Assembly: GCA_964522015.1 (NCBI GenBank)
Contig: CAZFST010000026.1
Coordinates: 8,748 to 72,747, forward strand
Origin: QQWI01 sp964522015
Lineage (GTDB): Bacteria > Bacillota > Clostridia > Peptostreptococcales > Acidaminobacteraceae
Direction of reading: 5' to 3'
DNA: 64,000 nucleotides
Under the pieces are notes generated by a model. It ran no database searches, had not been told where the DNA came from, and saw only the letters and a list, made by a program, of their open reading frames with translations. Made by a program: the position numbers and the translations under genes. Positions 25,090 through 32,897 of the stretch are shown here, piece after piece. The stretch's first letter is position 1; every line of letters begins with the position of its first letter.

Positions 25090-25172
25090 AGCAGGTATGC
25101 GCCTAATCAAGAGCCCTTGGTTAGGGAGCGCATGGCAAAAACAACCGTTGCAAGGTAACCTAAATCTTGCAA
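25090..25172 (+). promoter_or_regulatory. Structured leader of the serine operon
   Basis: Hairpin 1: ATGCGC (25098-25103 region) pairs with GCGCAT (25127-25132 region), and inside it CCTAATCAAG pairs with CTTGGTTAGG around a 4-nt loop. Hairpin 2: TTGCAAG (25148-25154) pairs with CTTGCAA (25166-25172). GGTTA in hairpin 1 could instead pair with TAACC (25156-25160) in the hairpin 2 loop, giving two alternative folds or a kissing contact just upstream of the ribosome binding site. I recognise no known riboswitch or T-box motif. The remaining part of this 370-bp gap (24825-24957) shows nothing else. Confidence 0.5.
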
Positions 25173-25194
25173 AGACAATGTGGGAGGTCCTATC

Positions 25195-26268
25195 ATGCAT
25201 AAGAAACTTTTTATTCCTGGTCCAGTTGATTGTAGAGAAGATGTACTTCAAAAGTTAGCAACACCGCAAATCAGCCACAGAGGTAAAGAAGCCACTGAAC
25301 TTCAAAAGAGTATTTCAGAAAAAATGCAACAGTTGATGTTCACACAGAACACAATTGTTTTGAGCACATCATCAGGTAGTGGCATGATGGAAATGGCTGT
25401 TAAATCTTGTACAAAAAAACGTGCTGCGGTTTTCTCAGTTGGTGCATTTGGTGACAGATGGTACAAAATGTGTACGGCTAATGGTATCCCTGCAGATAAG
25501 ATCAAATCAGAACTCGGTATGCCAACAACTCCAGAAATGGTTGAAGAAGCATTGGCAACTGGTAAATATGACGTTGTAACAGTAACACATAACGAAACAT
25601 CAAGCGGTATCATGAATCCAGTTGGCGAAATCGGTAAAGTAGTTGCTAAATATCCAGATGTTATTTTCTGCGTAGATACAGTTTCTTCACTTGGCGGTGC
25701 AAAAGTGCCAGTTGACGAATGGGGTATTGACGTTTGTGTGACTTCAACGCAAAAATGCCTTGGCTTGCCAGCAGGTCTTTCAATTGCATCGGTTTCTGAA
25801 AAAGCCTACCAACGTGCACTAACAGTTGAAAACAGAGGTCTTTACTTTGATATGGTAGAGCTTGTGGACAAAGTAAGAGCTGACTTCCAGTATCCTTCTA
25901 CTCCTTCTCTTCCTCATATGTTCGCACTTGACTTCCAATTGACTCAGATTCTTGAAGTCGAGGGCCTTGACAACCGTTTCAATAGACATGCTGAAATGGC
26001 TGCAGTGGTTAGAGCTTGGGCTAACAAATACTTCAAAATGCTTCCAGAAGAAAAATACGCGTCTAACACGTTGACAACCATGTACAACACTAGAGAAATC
26101 AACGTTGGCGACCTTAATAAAGAATTGGGTAAACGTGGTTGGATGATTTCAAATGGCTACGGAGACCTTAAAGAAAAAACATTCCGTATCGCTCATATGG
26201 CTGACACGCAAATGGAAACATTGCAAGAACTTCTGAGAGAAATCGAAGATATCTTAGGCTTAGAATAA
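25195..26268 (+). CDS. Class V aminotransferase (serine/alanine-glyoxylate or phosphoserine type)
   Basis: A 357-residue PLP enzyme. Fold type I class V motifs are visible: FIPGPVDCREDV start, STSSGSGMMEMAVKS phosphate loop, THNETSSG, VDTVSSLGG with the PLP-binding Asp and STQKCLGLPAG with the PLP Lys. Members act as serine-pyruvate, alanine-glyoxylate or, in several anaerobes, phosphoserine aminotransferases. Position before serA and DUF1015 favours a serC-like role in serine synthesis, but that is inference. ATG 25195 follows GGGAGG; an upstream in-frame codon at 25180 overlaps that site. The codon choice is strongly biased, like gapA and eno, suggesting high expression. Confidence 0.9.
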   Translation: MHKKLFIPGPVDCREDVLQKLATPQISHRGKEATELQKSISEKMQQLMFTQNTIVLSTSSGSGMMEMAVKSCTKKRAAVFSVGAFGDRWYKMCTANGIPADKIKSELGMPTTPEMVEEALATGKYDVVTVTHNETSSGIMNPVGEIGKVVAKYPDVIFCVDTVSSLGGAKVPVDEWGIDVCVTSTQKCLGLPAGLSIASVSEKAYQRALTVENRGLYFDMVELVDKVRADFQYPSTPSLPHMFALDFQLTQILEVEGLDNRFNRHAEMAAVVRAWANKYFKMLPEEKYASNTLTTMYNTREINVGDLNKELGKRGWMISNGYGDLKEKTFRIAHMADTQMETLQELLREIEDILGLE

Positions 26269-26308
26269 GCGATAAGGTTTATAATAAGCGACTAACTGGA
26301 GGTTTCAC

Positions 26309-27217
26309 ATGTTGAAAATTTTAGCAAATGACGGTATGGATAAATCGGGTATCAAACAATTGTTGGATTTGGGCCACGAGGTTACCACTGATTATTTAGA
26401 AGGTGATGCTTTAATCCAAAGACTTAAAGAAGTTGATGTTTTAGTGGTTAGAAGCAAAACTAAAGTTCGGGAGGCCTTGATTGATCAAGTGGCTGGTGGT
26501 ACTTTGAAGCTTGTCATCAGAGCTGGTGTTGGCATTGATAATATCGATCACGAATATGCTGAGTCTAAGGGTATTGCTGTTAGAAATACACCAAACTCAA
26601 GCTCTGCTTCTGTGGCAGAACTGGCGATTGGTCATATGTTCACATTAGCCCGTCACTTGCATATGGCAAATGTCACTATGAGAGATGGCAAATGGCTTAA
26701 AAATGATTTTGCAGGCATTGAGCTTGGTGGCAAGACACTTGGTCTTATCGGCTTTGGTCGTATCGCTAGAGAAACGGGTATCCGTGCCCGTGCTCTTGGC
26801 ATGAACGTGGTTTATTACGATTTGATGGGCGCTGCTGAAGGTATGGACGGTTATGCCTACTTGCCTTTTGAAGAAGTCCTTAAAACTGCTGACTTTGTGT
26901 CTCTTCACATTCCTTTCTTTGCAGAAAAAGGCGCGACTATCGGCGAAGCTGAATTTGCAATCATGAAAGACGGCGCTTATTTGATTAACTGCGCTCGTGG
27001 TGGTGTGGTTGACGAAACAGCTCTTCTTAAAGCTCTTGACAGCGGTAAAATTACGGCTGCTGCTCTTGATGTATTTGAAGAAGAACCGACTAAAAACCAA
27101 GCGATCTTTACTCACCCTAAAATTTCTTTGACACCGCATATCGGTGCTTCTACAGCTGAGGCGCAGGAGCGCATTGGCCAAGAAACAATCGATGTCATTG
27201 TCAAGTTTTTCGCATAG
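26309..27217 (+). CDS. serA: D-3-phosphoglycerate dehydrogenase, short form
   Basis: A 302-residue D-2-hydroxyacid dehydrogenase. It shows the N-terminal substrate part (VVRSKTKV), RAGVGIDNIDH, the Rossmann motif GKTLGLIGFGRIARETGIRARALGM, catalytic Arg in NCARGGVVDE, Glu in DVFEEEP and His in LTPHIGAS. It oxidises 3-phosphoglycerate to 3-phosphohydroxypyruvate. It ends after the catalytic domain with no ACT domain, so serine feedback through ACT is not possible; control may rest on the leader and cre-like sites. It lies 40 bp after the aminotransferase and 25 bp before DUF1015, in one operon. Confidence 0.93.
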   Translation: MLKILANDGMDKSGIKQLLDLGHEVTTDYLEGDALIQRLKEVDVLVVRSKTKVREALIDQVAGGTLKLVIRAGVGIDNIDHEYAESKGIAVRNTPNSSSASVAELAIGHMFTLARHLHMANVTMRDGKWLKNDFAGIELGGKTLGLIGFGRIARETGIRARALGMNVVYYDLMGAAEGMDGYAYLPFEEVLKTADFVSLHIPFFAEKGATIGEAEFAIMKDGAYLINCARGGVVDETALLKALDSGKITAAALDVFEEEPTKNQAIFTHPKISLTPHIGASTAEAQERIGQETIDVIVKFFA

Positions 27218-27242
27218 GCATTATTAATTCAGGAGGCTATCC

Positions 27243-28487
27243 ATGGCAATCGTAAGACCCTTTAAAGCAGTACGACCTAAGCAAGACATCGTCGATAAGG
27301 TAATTTGCCTTCCATACGACGTTATGAACAGACAAGAAGCTACTGAAATGGCTGCTGGTAATCCTTTGTCATACCTTCACGTAGTTCGTTCAGAGATGGA
27401 CGTTCCAGCAGAAATGGATCAGTATGATCCTTTGGTTTACCAAACTGCTAGAAAAAACTTGGATGCTTTCCAAGCTGACGGTACACTTTTCCAAGATCCA
27501 ACACCACGTTACTACATCTACAGACAAATCATGTGGGGCCGTGTTCAAACGGGTATCGTCGCGTGTACGTCAATTGACGACTACATGAACGACATTATCA
27601 AAAAACACGAATTCACACGTCCTGTTAAAGAAGTGGATAGAATCAACAACTTTGACGTGTGTGATGCTCATACTGAGCCTGTTTTCCTTTCATACAAAAA
27701 GAACGATGAAATCAACGGTATCGTCAATGACTGGATCAAGTTCCACATGCCAACTTACAATGTCACAACTGAAGATGAAATCACTCATATCTTCTGGGAT
27801 ATTAACGATGCTGCTAAAAATGCTCGCATTCAAGAAATCTTCTCTGGTATCGACTACCTTTACATTGCAGATGGCCACCACAGATCAGCTTCTTCTGTAA
27901 AAGTAGGTTTAAAGCGTCGTGAAGAGAACCCTAATTTTGATGGCACTGAAGAATTTAACTTCTTTATGGCTGTAATTTTCCCAGACGAAGACCTCTTTAT
28001 CATGGACTACAACCGCGTGGTTAAAGATCTTAATGGCAACACAAAAGAAGAATTCCTCGCTAAAATTGGTGGAAAATTTGAAGTTGCAGTGATTGGTACT
28101 GAGGCATTTAAACCAATGGAAGCTAGAAACTTCGGCATGTTTCTCGATGGTCAGTGGTACAGAATCACTGCTAAAGAAGGCATCTATGACAACAACGATC
28201 CAGTTGATCGCCTAGATGTTTCTATCCTTCAAAAGAATCTGCTTCACCCAGTACTTGGCATTGAAGATCCAAGAACGGACAACCGCATCGACTTTATCGG
28301 TGGTATCCGCGGTCTGAATGAACTTGAGCGCCGTTGTGGCCTAGACATGGCTGTTGCATTTAGTATGTACCCAACAACTATGGCAGACCTGATTGCTATT
28401 GCTGATGCTGGTGAAGTAATGCCTCCAAAATCAACTTGGTTCGAGCCTAAGCTCAGATCGGGCATGTTTGTTCACAAAATGAAATAG
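27243..28487 (+). CDS. DUF1015 family protein
   Basis: A 414-residue protein that begins with the family's hallmark IVRPFKAVRPKQD and LPYDVMNRQEA. It also has the conserved IADGHHRSASSVKVG and FFMAVIFPDEDLFIMDYNRVV blocks and the C-terminal DNRIDFIGGIRG. The family lacks a settled function. Its recurrent place beside serA and a class V aminotransferase in diverse anaerobes suggests a step linked to serine or phosphoserine metabolism. It has the normal full length. AGGAGG precedes ATG 27243, and a strong terminator follows. Codon bias suggests abundant expression. Confidence 0.9.
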   Translation: MAIVRPFKAVRPKQDIVDKVICLPYDVMNRQEATEMAAGNPLSYLHVVRSEMDVPAEMDQYDPLVYQTARKNLDAFQADGTLFQDPTPRYYIYRQIMWGRVQTGIVACTSIDDYMNDIIKKHEFTRPVKEVDRINNFDVCDAHTEPVFLSYKKNDEINGIVNDWIKFHMPTYNVTTEDEITHIFWDINDAAKNARIQEIFSGIDYLYIADGHHRSASSVKVGLKRREENPNFDGTEEFNFFMAVIFPDEDLFIMDYNRVVKDLNGNTKEEFLAKIGGKFEVAVIGTEAFKPMEARNFGMFLDGQWYRITAKEGIYDNNDPVDRLDVSILQKNLLHPVLGIEDPRTDNRIDFIGGIRGLNELERRCGLDMAVAFSMYPTTMADLIAIADAGEVMPPKSTWFEPKLRSGMFVHKMK

Positions 28488-28506
28488 TTCTTTTAAGTAA
28501 TGCTAT

Positions 28507-28554
28507 AAAAAAAGCCACAAGTCGGGAAGTGATTGCCGACCTGTGGCTTTTTTT
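28507..28554 (+). terminator. Terminator of the serine-type operon
   Basis: GCCACA-A-GTCGG (28514-28525) pairs with CCGAC-C-TGTGGC (28536-28547), flanked by a run of A and a run of seven T. Strong bidirectional-looking rho-independent terminator. Confidence 0.9.
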
Positions 28555-28643
28555 GCGAGTTATTATGATGTGAACTTTTATTGGTCCGCAGGTGGTTTTT
28601 AATCATGGTGCTGATTTATTCACACTTTGTTCACAAACTCCCC

Positions 28644-28672
28644 ACGACATCATCACAAAATCCGAGTATAAT
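28644..28672 (+). promoter_or_regulatory. Promoter of the FMN-binding protein gene
   Basis: -35 ACGACA (28644-28649), 17-bp spacer, perfect -10 TATAAT (28667-28672), 32 bp before the start codon. Confidence 0.5.
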
Positions 28673-28704
28673 GGTCATTATGTTATATAAGGAGAGGTTA
28701 CAGA

Positions 28705-29547
28705 ATGCTAATCGTATTAATTGGACTCATCATTTTATTTTGTGTTGTGATGCTAGTGCATCACTTTTGGGGGAAGCACCTGAGGGCGACAAGGTTCTTT
28801 AAAAATCTAGATTTGTCCTTTAGGGGCATGATTATCGCCCTGGCCCTTGTGATTGCCATCGTTTCTGCAGTTGAAGTGCAAAACTTGATTCCTAAAGTCC
28901 CATCGGATTTTAATGTGGGTAGCGATATGGAAACCGACGAATCTCCTACGGAGAGTCAAGTCGGGCAGACTATAGCCGATCAAACAGCTGTTGACCAAAC
29001 GGTAGTCGTCGACCAACCGTCAGTCGCTGACCAAACAACAGCAGTTGAGCAAACAACAGCAACTGAGCAAACAGTTGTTGCCAGCCAAGGGGGCAGTGCA
29101 CTCGCCCCAAGTCTTGATACGACAAAAAAGGCAGTGAATCCTCCCACTAATGCGGCGGTTCCTGCGACTAAGGTTGCCCCAGTGGCTACTGTACCAGTTA
29201 CCAAACCGGCAGAGGTGATTACCGCGGCTCCGGTAACCAAACCAACCACTACAGCCGCCGCAGTCCCTCAATACGCAGACGGTGTCTATTCTGGCTCCGG
29301 TTTTGGATTTAGGGGTACCATCGACGTAGAAGTCACCATTTCTAGCGGTCAGATCAGCGATGTCATCGTTACGGATCACCAAGAGGACATGAAGTGGTAC
29401 AATAGAGCCTATTATGAGGTAGTAGACCGTATTTTAGCGGCTAATTCCAGCAAAGTGGATTCGGTGTCTGGGGCAACATACTCTTCCTTGGGCATTATTG
29501 ATGGTGTCTATGAAGCCCTTGAAAAATCAAAAGCGGCTAAGAAATAG
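28705..29547 (+). CDS. Membrane-anchored FMN-binding protein with flavinylation motif
   Basis: A 280-residue protein. It has an N-terminal helix (about 2-15) and a second hydrophobic stretch (MIIALALVIAIVSAVEV), then a low-complexity Thr/Gln/Ala/Pro linker with repeated DQT/EQT units (about 88-190), then an FMN_bind domain (about 192-275) beginning YADGVYSGSGFGFRG. The motif DSVSGAT (Asp252 to Thr258) fits the Dxx(S/T)GAT site where ApbE attaches FMN to Thr; Thr258 is the predicted anchor. It resembles RnfG/NqrC- and PplA-like extracytoplasmic flavin carriers. A membrane 4Fe-4S protein follows 35 bp later, so the pair likely passes electrons across the membrane to an external acceptor. No apbE lies in the window. 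Confidence 0.9.
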   Translation: MLIVLIGLIILFCVVMLVHHFWGKHLRATRFFKNLDLSFRGMIIALALVIAIVSAVEVQNLIPKVPSDFNVGSDMETDESPTESQVGQTIADQTAVDQTVVVDQPSVADQTTAVEQTTATEQTVVASQGGSALAPSLDTTKKAVNPPTNAAVPATKVAPVATVPVTKPAEVITAAPVTKPTTTAAAVPQYADGVYSGSGFGFRGTIDVEVTISSGQISDVIVTDHQEDMKWYNRAYYEVVDRILAANSSKVDSVSGATYSSLGIIDGVYEALEKSKAAKK

Positions 29548-29582
29548 AATTGTAAATAAGGGTTAAGAAATAGGAGCGAGTC

Positions 29583-30254
29583 ATGAAGAAAATAGCTTTA
29601 CTGCGTTTGGCCGTACAGAGTGGGACTTTACTCTTAATGAGCCTTATCATTTTTAATTTCCCTACAGCCTTTAAACCCGTTTTTTTAGCATCTATCCTTA
29701 TCTTCGGGGTCTTTTATTGCGGGTGGCTCTGTCCATTTGGACTATTGCAAGACCTTGGTTCCAGGCTAGGACGCTTCTTAGGCATCAAAAAAAGACAGGT
29801 GCCAAAATCACTGCACAAGGTTCTGATATATGGGCGATATGTACTGGCAATCGTGGCCCTTGTATCAGTTTCAGAAATGGTTTTTACAGTACTGGGAATC
29901 GAACCTATGGGATCAACCCTGAGTATCCTCAATAGGCACATACCATCAGCTCTTGCCATTGGGGTTTTAGTTGGCTTTATCGCCATTGCCATGGTCTATG
30001 AACGGCCTTATTGTCGTTATTTTTGCATTGAAGGTGCAAAGTATGGATTTTTCAGTCTGTTTCGAGTCTTCACCATCAAAAGAAATCCAAAGACCTGCAT
30101 TCAGTGCAAAAAGTGTGATAAAGCTTGTCCAATGCAGATCAATATTACAAAAGTGGATCACCTAAGATCTCCTCAGTGCATCAACTGCCTCACTTGCATC
30201 AGTGTCTGTCCTGTAAAAGGCGCCTTAAGTTACGGGGTTATAAAAAAGAATTGA
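29583..30254 (+). CDS. NapH/NosR-like membrane 4Fe-4S protein
   Basis: A 223-residue membrane protein with about five helices. CGWLCPFGLLQDLG and YCRYFCIEGAKYG are the paired CxxxCP-like motifs of the NapH/NosR/RnfA-associated family, facing the cytoplasmic side. The C-terminus has two ferredoxin-type clusters: CIQCKKCDKACP and CINCLTCISVCP, so two [4Fe-4S] centres. It likely takes electrons from a soluble donor and passes them to the flavinylated protein encoded just upstream. A terminator follows at 30281. Confidence 0.92.
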   Translation: MKKIALLRLAVQSGTLLLMSLIIFNFPTAFKPVFLASILIFGVFYCGWLCPFGLLQDLGSRLGRFLGIKKRQVPKSLHKVLIYGRYVLAIVALVSVSEMVFTVLGIEPMGSTLSILNRHIPSALAIGVLVGFIAIAMVYERPYCRYFCIEGAKYGFFSLFRVFTIKRNPKTCIQCKKCDKACPMQINITKVDHLRSPQCINCLTCISVCPVKGALSYGVIKKN

Positions 30255-30280
30255 TTTTTAAGTCAGAATAAAGTAATCCC

Positions 30281-30313
30281 AAGGGGATTGTTCAAGCGAA
30301 CAGTCCCTTTTTT
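30281..30313 (+). terminator. Terminator after the flavin/iron-sulfur pair
   Basis: AAGGGGATTGTTC (30281-30293) pairs with GAACAGTCCCTT (30298-30309) with one bulge, and T residues follow. A TATAAT at 30350-30355 may begin the next operon, but its -35 is poor. Confidence 0.8.
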
Positions 30314-30381
30314 ACTGCCATTTTGATAGCCTTTAGGTCCGTCTTTGGTTATAATAGAGATAGTAAACGAGAGGGGTTCAT

Positions 30382-31434
30382 ATGTTCAAAAAAGGTTTGA
30401 TCTTGGGCAAATTTATGCCCTTCCATAAAGGACACCAGGCGTTGATTGACTTTGCCCTCACTAAGGCTAGCCAAATACAGGTTGTAATTGTTGAAAAAGT
30501 CGGCGAAACCATTCCGCTACAGGTTAGAAAAGAATGGATCGAGGGCATTTACGGGTCAAGTGTTTCAGGTGGCACCGTGCAAGTCTCTTGCTTTTGCCAC
30601 GATCTCCCCCACGATGGCCGTTTTTTAGAGAAGGATATGGCTCTTTGGTGCCAGGCAATCTACAGGGCGTTTCCAGATGTAGACGTGTTTATCTCCTCTG
30701 AAGCCTACGGGGAAGTTTTGGCCACTCACATGGGCATTTCCCATGTTCAATTTGAGCCAGCTCGTAGTTCTGTGCCCATCACCGCCACTGAAATCAGAGA
30801 GAATCCCCAGGCCTATGCAGCCTATTTACCAGATGTCGTCAAATCCTATTACGGCATTAATAGAGGAGTCAAAATGTCAGAAATTATTTTAGTAACCGGA
30901 GGTGCCAGAAGTGGTAAAAGCACCTTTGCCGAGGGTCTAGTAGCCCAGTATGGCCATAACATTGCATATATTGCAACGGCCCTAGCCTTTGATACAGGTA
31001 TGCAGGACCGTATTGAAAAGCACCGAGCTCAGCGTCCTAGCCACTGGGAGACCATTGAGGCGTTTGAGAATCTCGGGGGCGTATTTTTAGGCCGCAAAGA
31101 CCAGCACCAGGGCTATTTACTGGATTGTATCACCCTGATGGTGACCAATTTAATGTTTAAAGATATGCCCGATTTTGATACGCTTTTGCCAGAAAAACTT
31201 GAAGAGATGGAAGCTATGATTTACCAGCAAGTTGCAGATATGGTGAAGGGCATTCGAGAATCTGGCGCCAAAGTGGTGCTTGTGACAAACGAAGTCGGCC
31301 TAGGAATTGTACCAGAAAACCCAATCGCTCGACTTTACCGAGACATTGCCGGTCGCGTCAATCAACAATTGGGCCACCAAGCGGATGCCGTTTATTTAGT
31401 GGTATGCGGACAAGCCCTTAAAATCAAAGGATAG
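30382..31434 (+). CDS. Fusion of NMN-adenylyltransferase-like domain (NadR type) with CobU
   Basis: A 350-residue protein. Residues 1-160 are a NadR-type nucleotidyltransferase: GKFMPFHKGH (HxGH motif) and the second ATP motif VPITATEIRENP. Residues about 165-350 are a full-length CobU: P-loop GGARSGKST (173-181), HRAQRPSHWETIE with the guanylylated His region, LLDCITLMVTNL and VTNEVGLGIVP. CobU phosphorylates adenosylcobinamide and attaches GMP. The usual partner of this NadR domain is a ribosylnicotinamide kinase, not CobU. A ribosome binding site and ATG sit exactly at the domain border (30863-30876), so a separate CobU may also be made. First gene of the cobalamin operon. Confidence 0.88.
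   Translation: MFKKGLILGKFMPFHKGHQALIDFALTKASQIQVVIVEKVGETIPLQVRKEWIEGIYGSSVSGGTVQVSCFCHDLPHDGRFLEKDMALWCQAIYRAFPDVDVFISSEAYGEVLATHMGISHVQFEPARSSVPITATEIRENPQAYAAYLPDVVKSYYGINRGVKMSEIILVTGGARSGKSTFAEGLVAQYGHNIAYIATALAFDTGMQDRIEKHRAQRPSHWETIEAFENLGGVFLGRKDQHQGYLLDCITLMVTNLMFKDMPDFDTLLPEKLEEMEAMIYQQVADMVKGIRESGAKVVLVTNEVGLGIVPENPIARLYRDIAGRVNQQLGHQADAVYLVVCGQALKIKG
30863..30876 (+). promoter_or_regulatory. cobU: Internal ribosome binding site and start for a separate CobU
   Basis: GAGGAG (30863-30868) stands 5 bp before ATG 30874, in frame with the fusion. Starting here gives a 186-residue protein beginning MSEIILVTGGARSGKS, the normal length and start of CobU. Out-of-frame TAA and TAG lie at 30858-30863, where a stop for a free upstream gene would be expected. 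Confidence 0.6.
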
Positions 31435-31441
31435 GTGGGAT

Positions 31442-32185
31442 ATGCGTTCATTTTTAGTGATGCTCCAATTTCTCACAAGATTTCCCCTGCCATTTACGGT
31501 GCCCTGCGACGATAAAACCTTTCAAAAGGGACTGGCGTACTTCACGGTGGTCGGCCTATTGTTAGGGTTGGCCCTGGTGGGTGTCGGTAATATTTTGGTG
31601 CAATTTGTCTTTGATAATTGGGCTGTGGCCATTCTACTCACTCTGTTTCATCTAGTGGCTACGGGGGGGCTCCATATGGATGGGGTTGCCGACAGTGCCG
31701 ATGGCCTTTTAAGCAACCGTTCACCAGAGCGGATGCTAGAGATTATGAAAGATTCAAGAATCGGTTCAAATGGCGTGTTGGCCATTGTGATGGTTCTTGC
31801 CCTTAAAACCGTGGGTATAAAATTAGCCTTGGATTACGGCCTTTGGTGGGTGCTTTTGGCCATGCCAATTGCAGGCCGTTTTGCTGTGGTTTTTGCGGCC
31901 TGGAAGGGTAAAACCCCTAGAGAACAGGGGATGGGTAACTTATTTATCGGGAAAGCCACCCTGCCCATTGTGGCCCTAAATGCTGTGGTATTGTTAGCAT
32001 TGACACCATTTTTAGGCTATGCGCCTTTTGCAGTCGTATTGGCACTTAGTTTTACACTTTGGCTAATAAAGGCCGTTACAAAACTGATTGGTGGTATAAC
32101 TGGAGATGTTTTAGGGACGATTATTGAACTCAATGAGGTCGTGTATCTCTTTGGATTTTTAGTGTGGGCAAGATATTTAGGTTAA
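31442..32185 (+). CDS. cobS: Adenosylcobinamide-GDP ribazoletransferase
   Basis: A 247-residue membrane enzyme with about six helices that joins AdoCbi-GDP to alpha-ribazole (phosphate), making cobalamin (phosphate). Family marks are LQFLTRFPLP at the start, GGLHMDGVADSADGLLSNRSPERMLEIMKDSRIGSNG with the acidic catalytic residues, and GGITGDVLGTIIELNEV near the end. It is 7 bp downstream of the CobU fusion and clearly cotranscribed. Confidence 0.95.
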   Translation: MRSFLVMLQFLTRFPLPFTVPCDDKTFQKGLAYFTVVGLLLGLALVGVGNILVQFVFDNWAVAILLTLFHLVATGGLHMDGVADSADGLLSNRSPERMLEIMKDSRIGSNGVLAIVMVLALKTVGIKLALDYGLWWVLLAMPIAGRFAVVFAAWKGKTPREQGMGNLFIGKATLPIVALNAVVLLALTPFLGYAPFAVVLALSFTLWLIKAVTKLIGGITGDVLGTIIELNEVVYLFGFLVWARYLG

Positions 32186-32244
32186 TTGATTGGAGATTGA
32201 GGGCTGTTTATCTATAACAGATTGAAAGTAAAGGCGGTCATCAG

Positions 32245-32838
32245 ATGAAAGAGGTTTATCTACTTAGGCACGGTCAGTCCACTGCCAACCGTGATGCTGT
32301 TTTGGCGGGGTGGACAGATGTTTCCCTCACAGATCAAGGCCACAGCCAGGCCCGGGGGGCGGCGCAAAGACTCTTAGCCCTTAATACTTTAGGGTTTGAC
32401 GCAATCATCAGCAGTGACTTGACCCGAGCGCTGCAGACTGCAGCCCCCATATCCGAGGCTCTGGGACTGCCCATTATCAAAGAGCCAGGTCTGCGGGAAC
32501 TCCATTTGGGCCGCTGGGAAAACCTCAGCTTCCAAGAGGTCCAGCAGGCAGACCCAGAATTGGCAGACCAATGGTTGATGGACGGGCTCAGCTTTTGCTA
32601 TCCCGAGGGGGAGTCCATTAAAGACGTGATTGAACGGTCTAAAGTGGTGATTGATGGGTACCTAGAAAAACACGATCGCCTGCTGGTGGTAGCCCACGGA
32701 GGTACACTGGCAGCTATTATTGCCCACTATGTCTTTGGAGATGCCCTTCACGCAAAGGGTATTTACCTAGATAATGCCTGCTTTTCACGGCTGGTTTTCC
32801 ATCAAGGGGGAGCCACCCTCAACCTTCTGAATGCTTAA
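32245..32838 (+). CDS. cobC: Alpha-ribazole phosphatase-type histidine phosphatase
   Basis: A 197-residue histidine phosphatase: LLRHGQSTANRD carries the phospho-His, SDLTRALQTA the second Arg and LRELHLGRWE the acid. VVAHGGTLAAII holds the second catalytic His. In a cobalamin operon between cobS and cbiA the likely job is removing phosphate from alpha-ribazole phosphate or cobalamin phosphate (CobC/CobZ step). The family is broad, so the substrate assignment rests on context. Confidence 0.87.
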   Translation: MKEVYLLRHGQSTANRDAVLAGWTDVSLTDQGHSQARGAAQRLLALNTLGFDAIISSDLTRALQTAAPISEALGLPIIKEPGLRELHLGRWENLSFQEVQQADPELADQWLMDGLSFCYPEGESIKDVIERSKVVIDGYLEKHDRLLVVAHGGTLAAIIAHYVFGDALHAKGIYLDNACFSRLVFHQGGATLNLLNA

Positions 32839-32897
32839 TTCAAAGGTTCAGAATAGAATAGCTTCAGAATAATAAGCTGAGATGACAGGAGAAAACA

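Noticed and set aside
24987..25194. T-box or known amino-acid riboswitch before the serine operon
   Set aside because: No T-box sequence (AGGGTGG-ACCGCG) and no glycine riboswitch core seen; kept only as an unassigned structured leader.
26645..27181. 178-codon open frame on the minus strand inside serA
   Set aside because: It lies wholly opposite a clear serA, has no ribosome binding site and an unnatural Lys/Ser/Cys-rich composition; shadow of biased codons.
30255..30381. Expected cobalamin riboswitch upstream of the cobalamin operon
   Set aside because: The gap is only 127 bp, most of it terminator and promoter; no B12-box (GCCACTG-like) sequence is visible.
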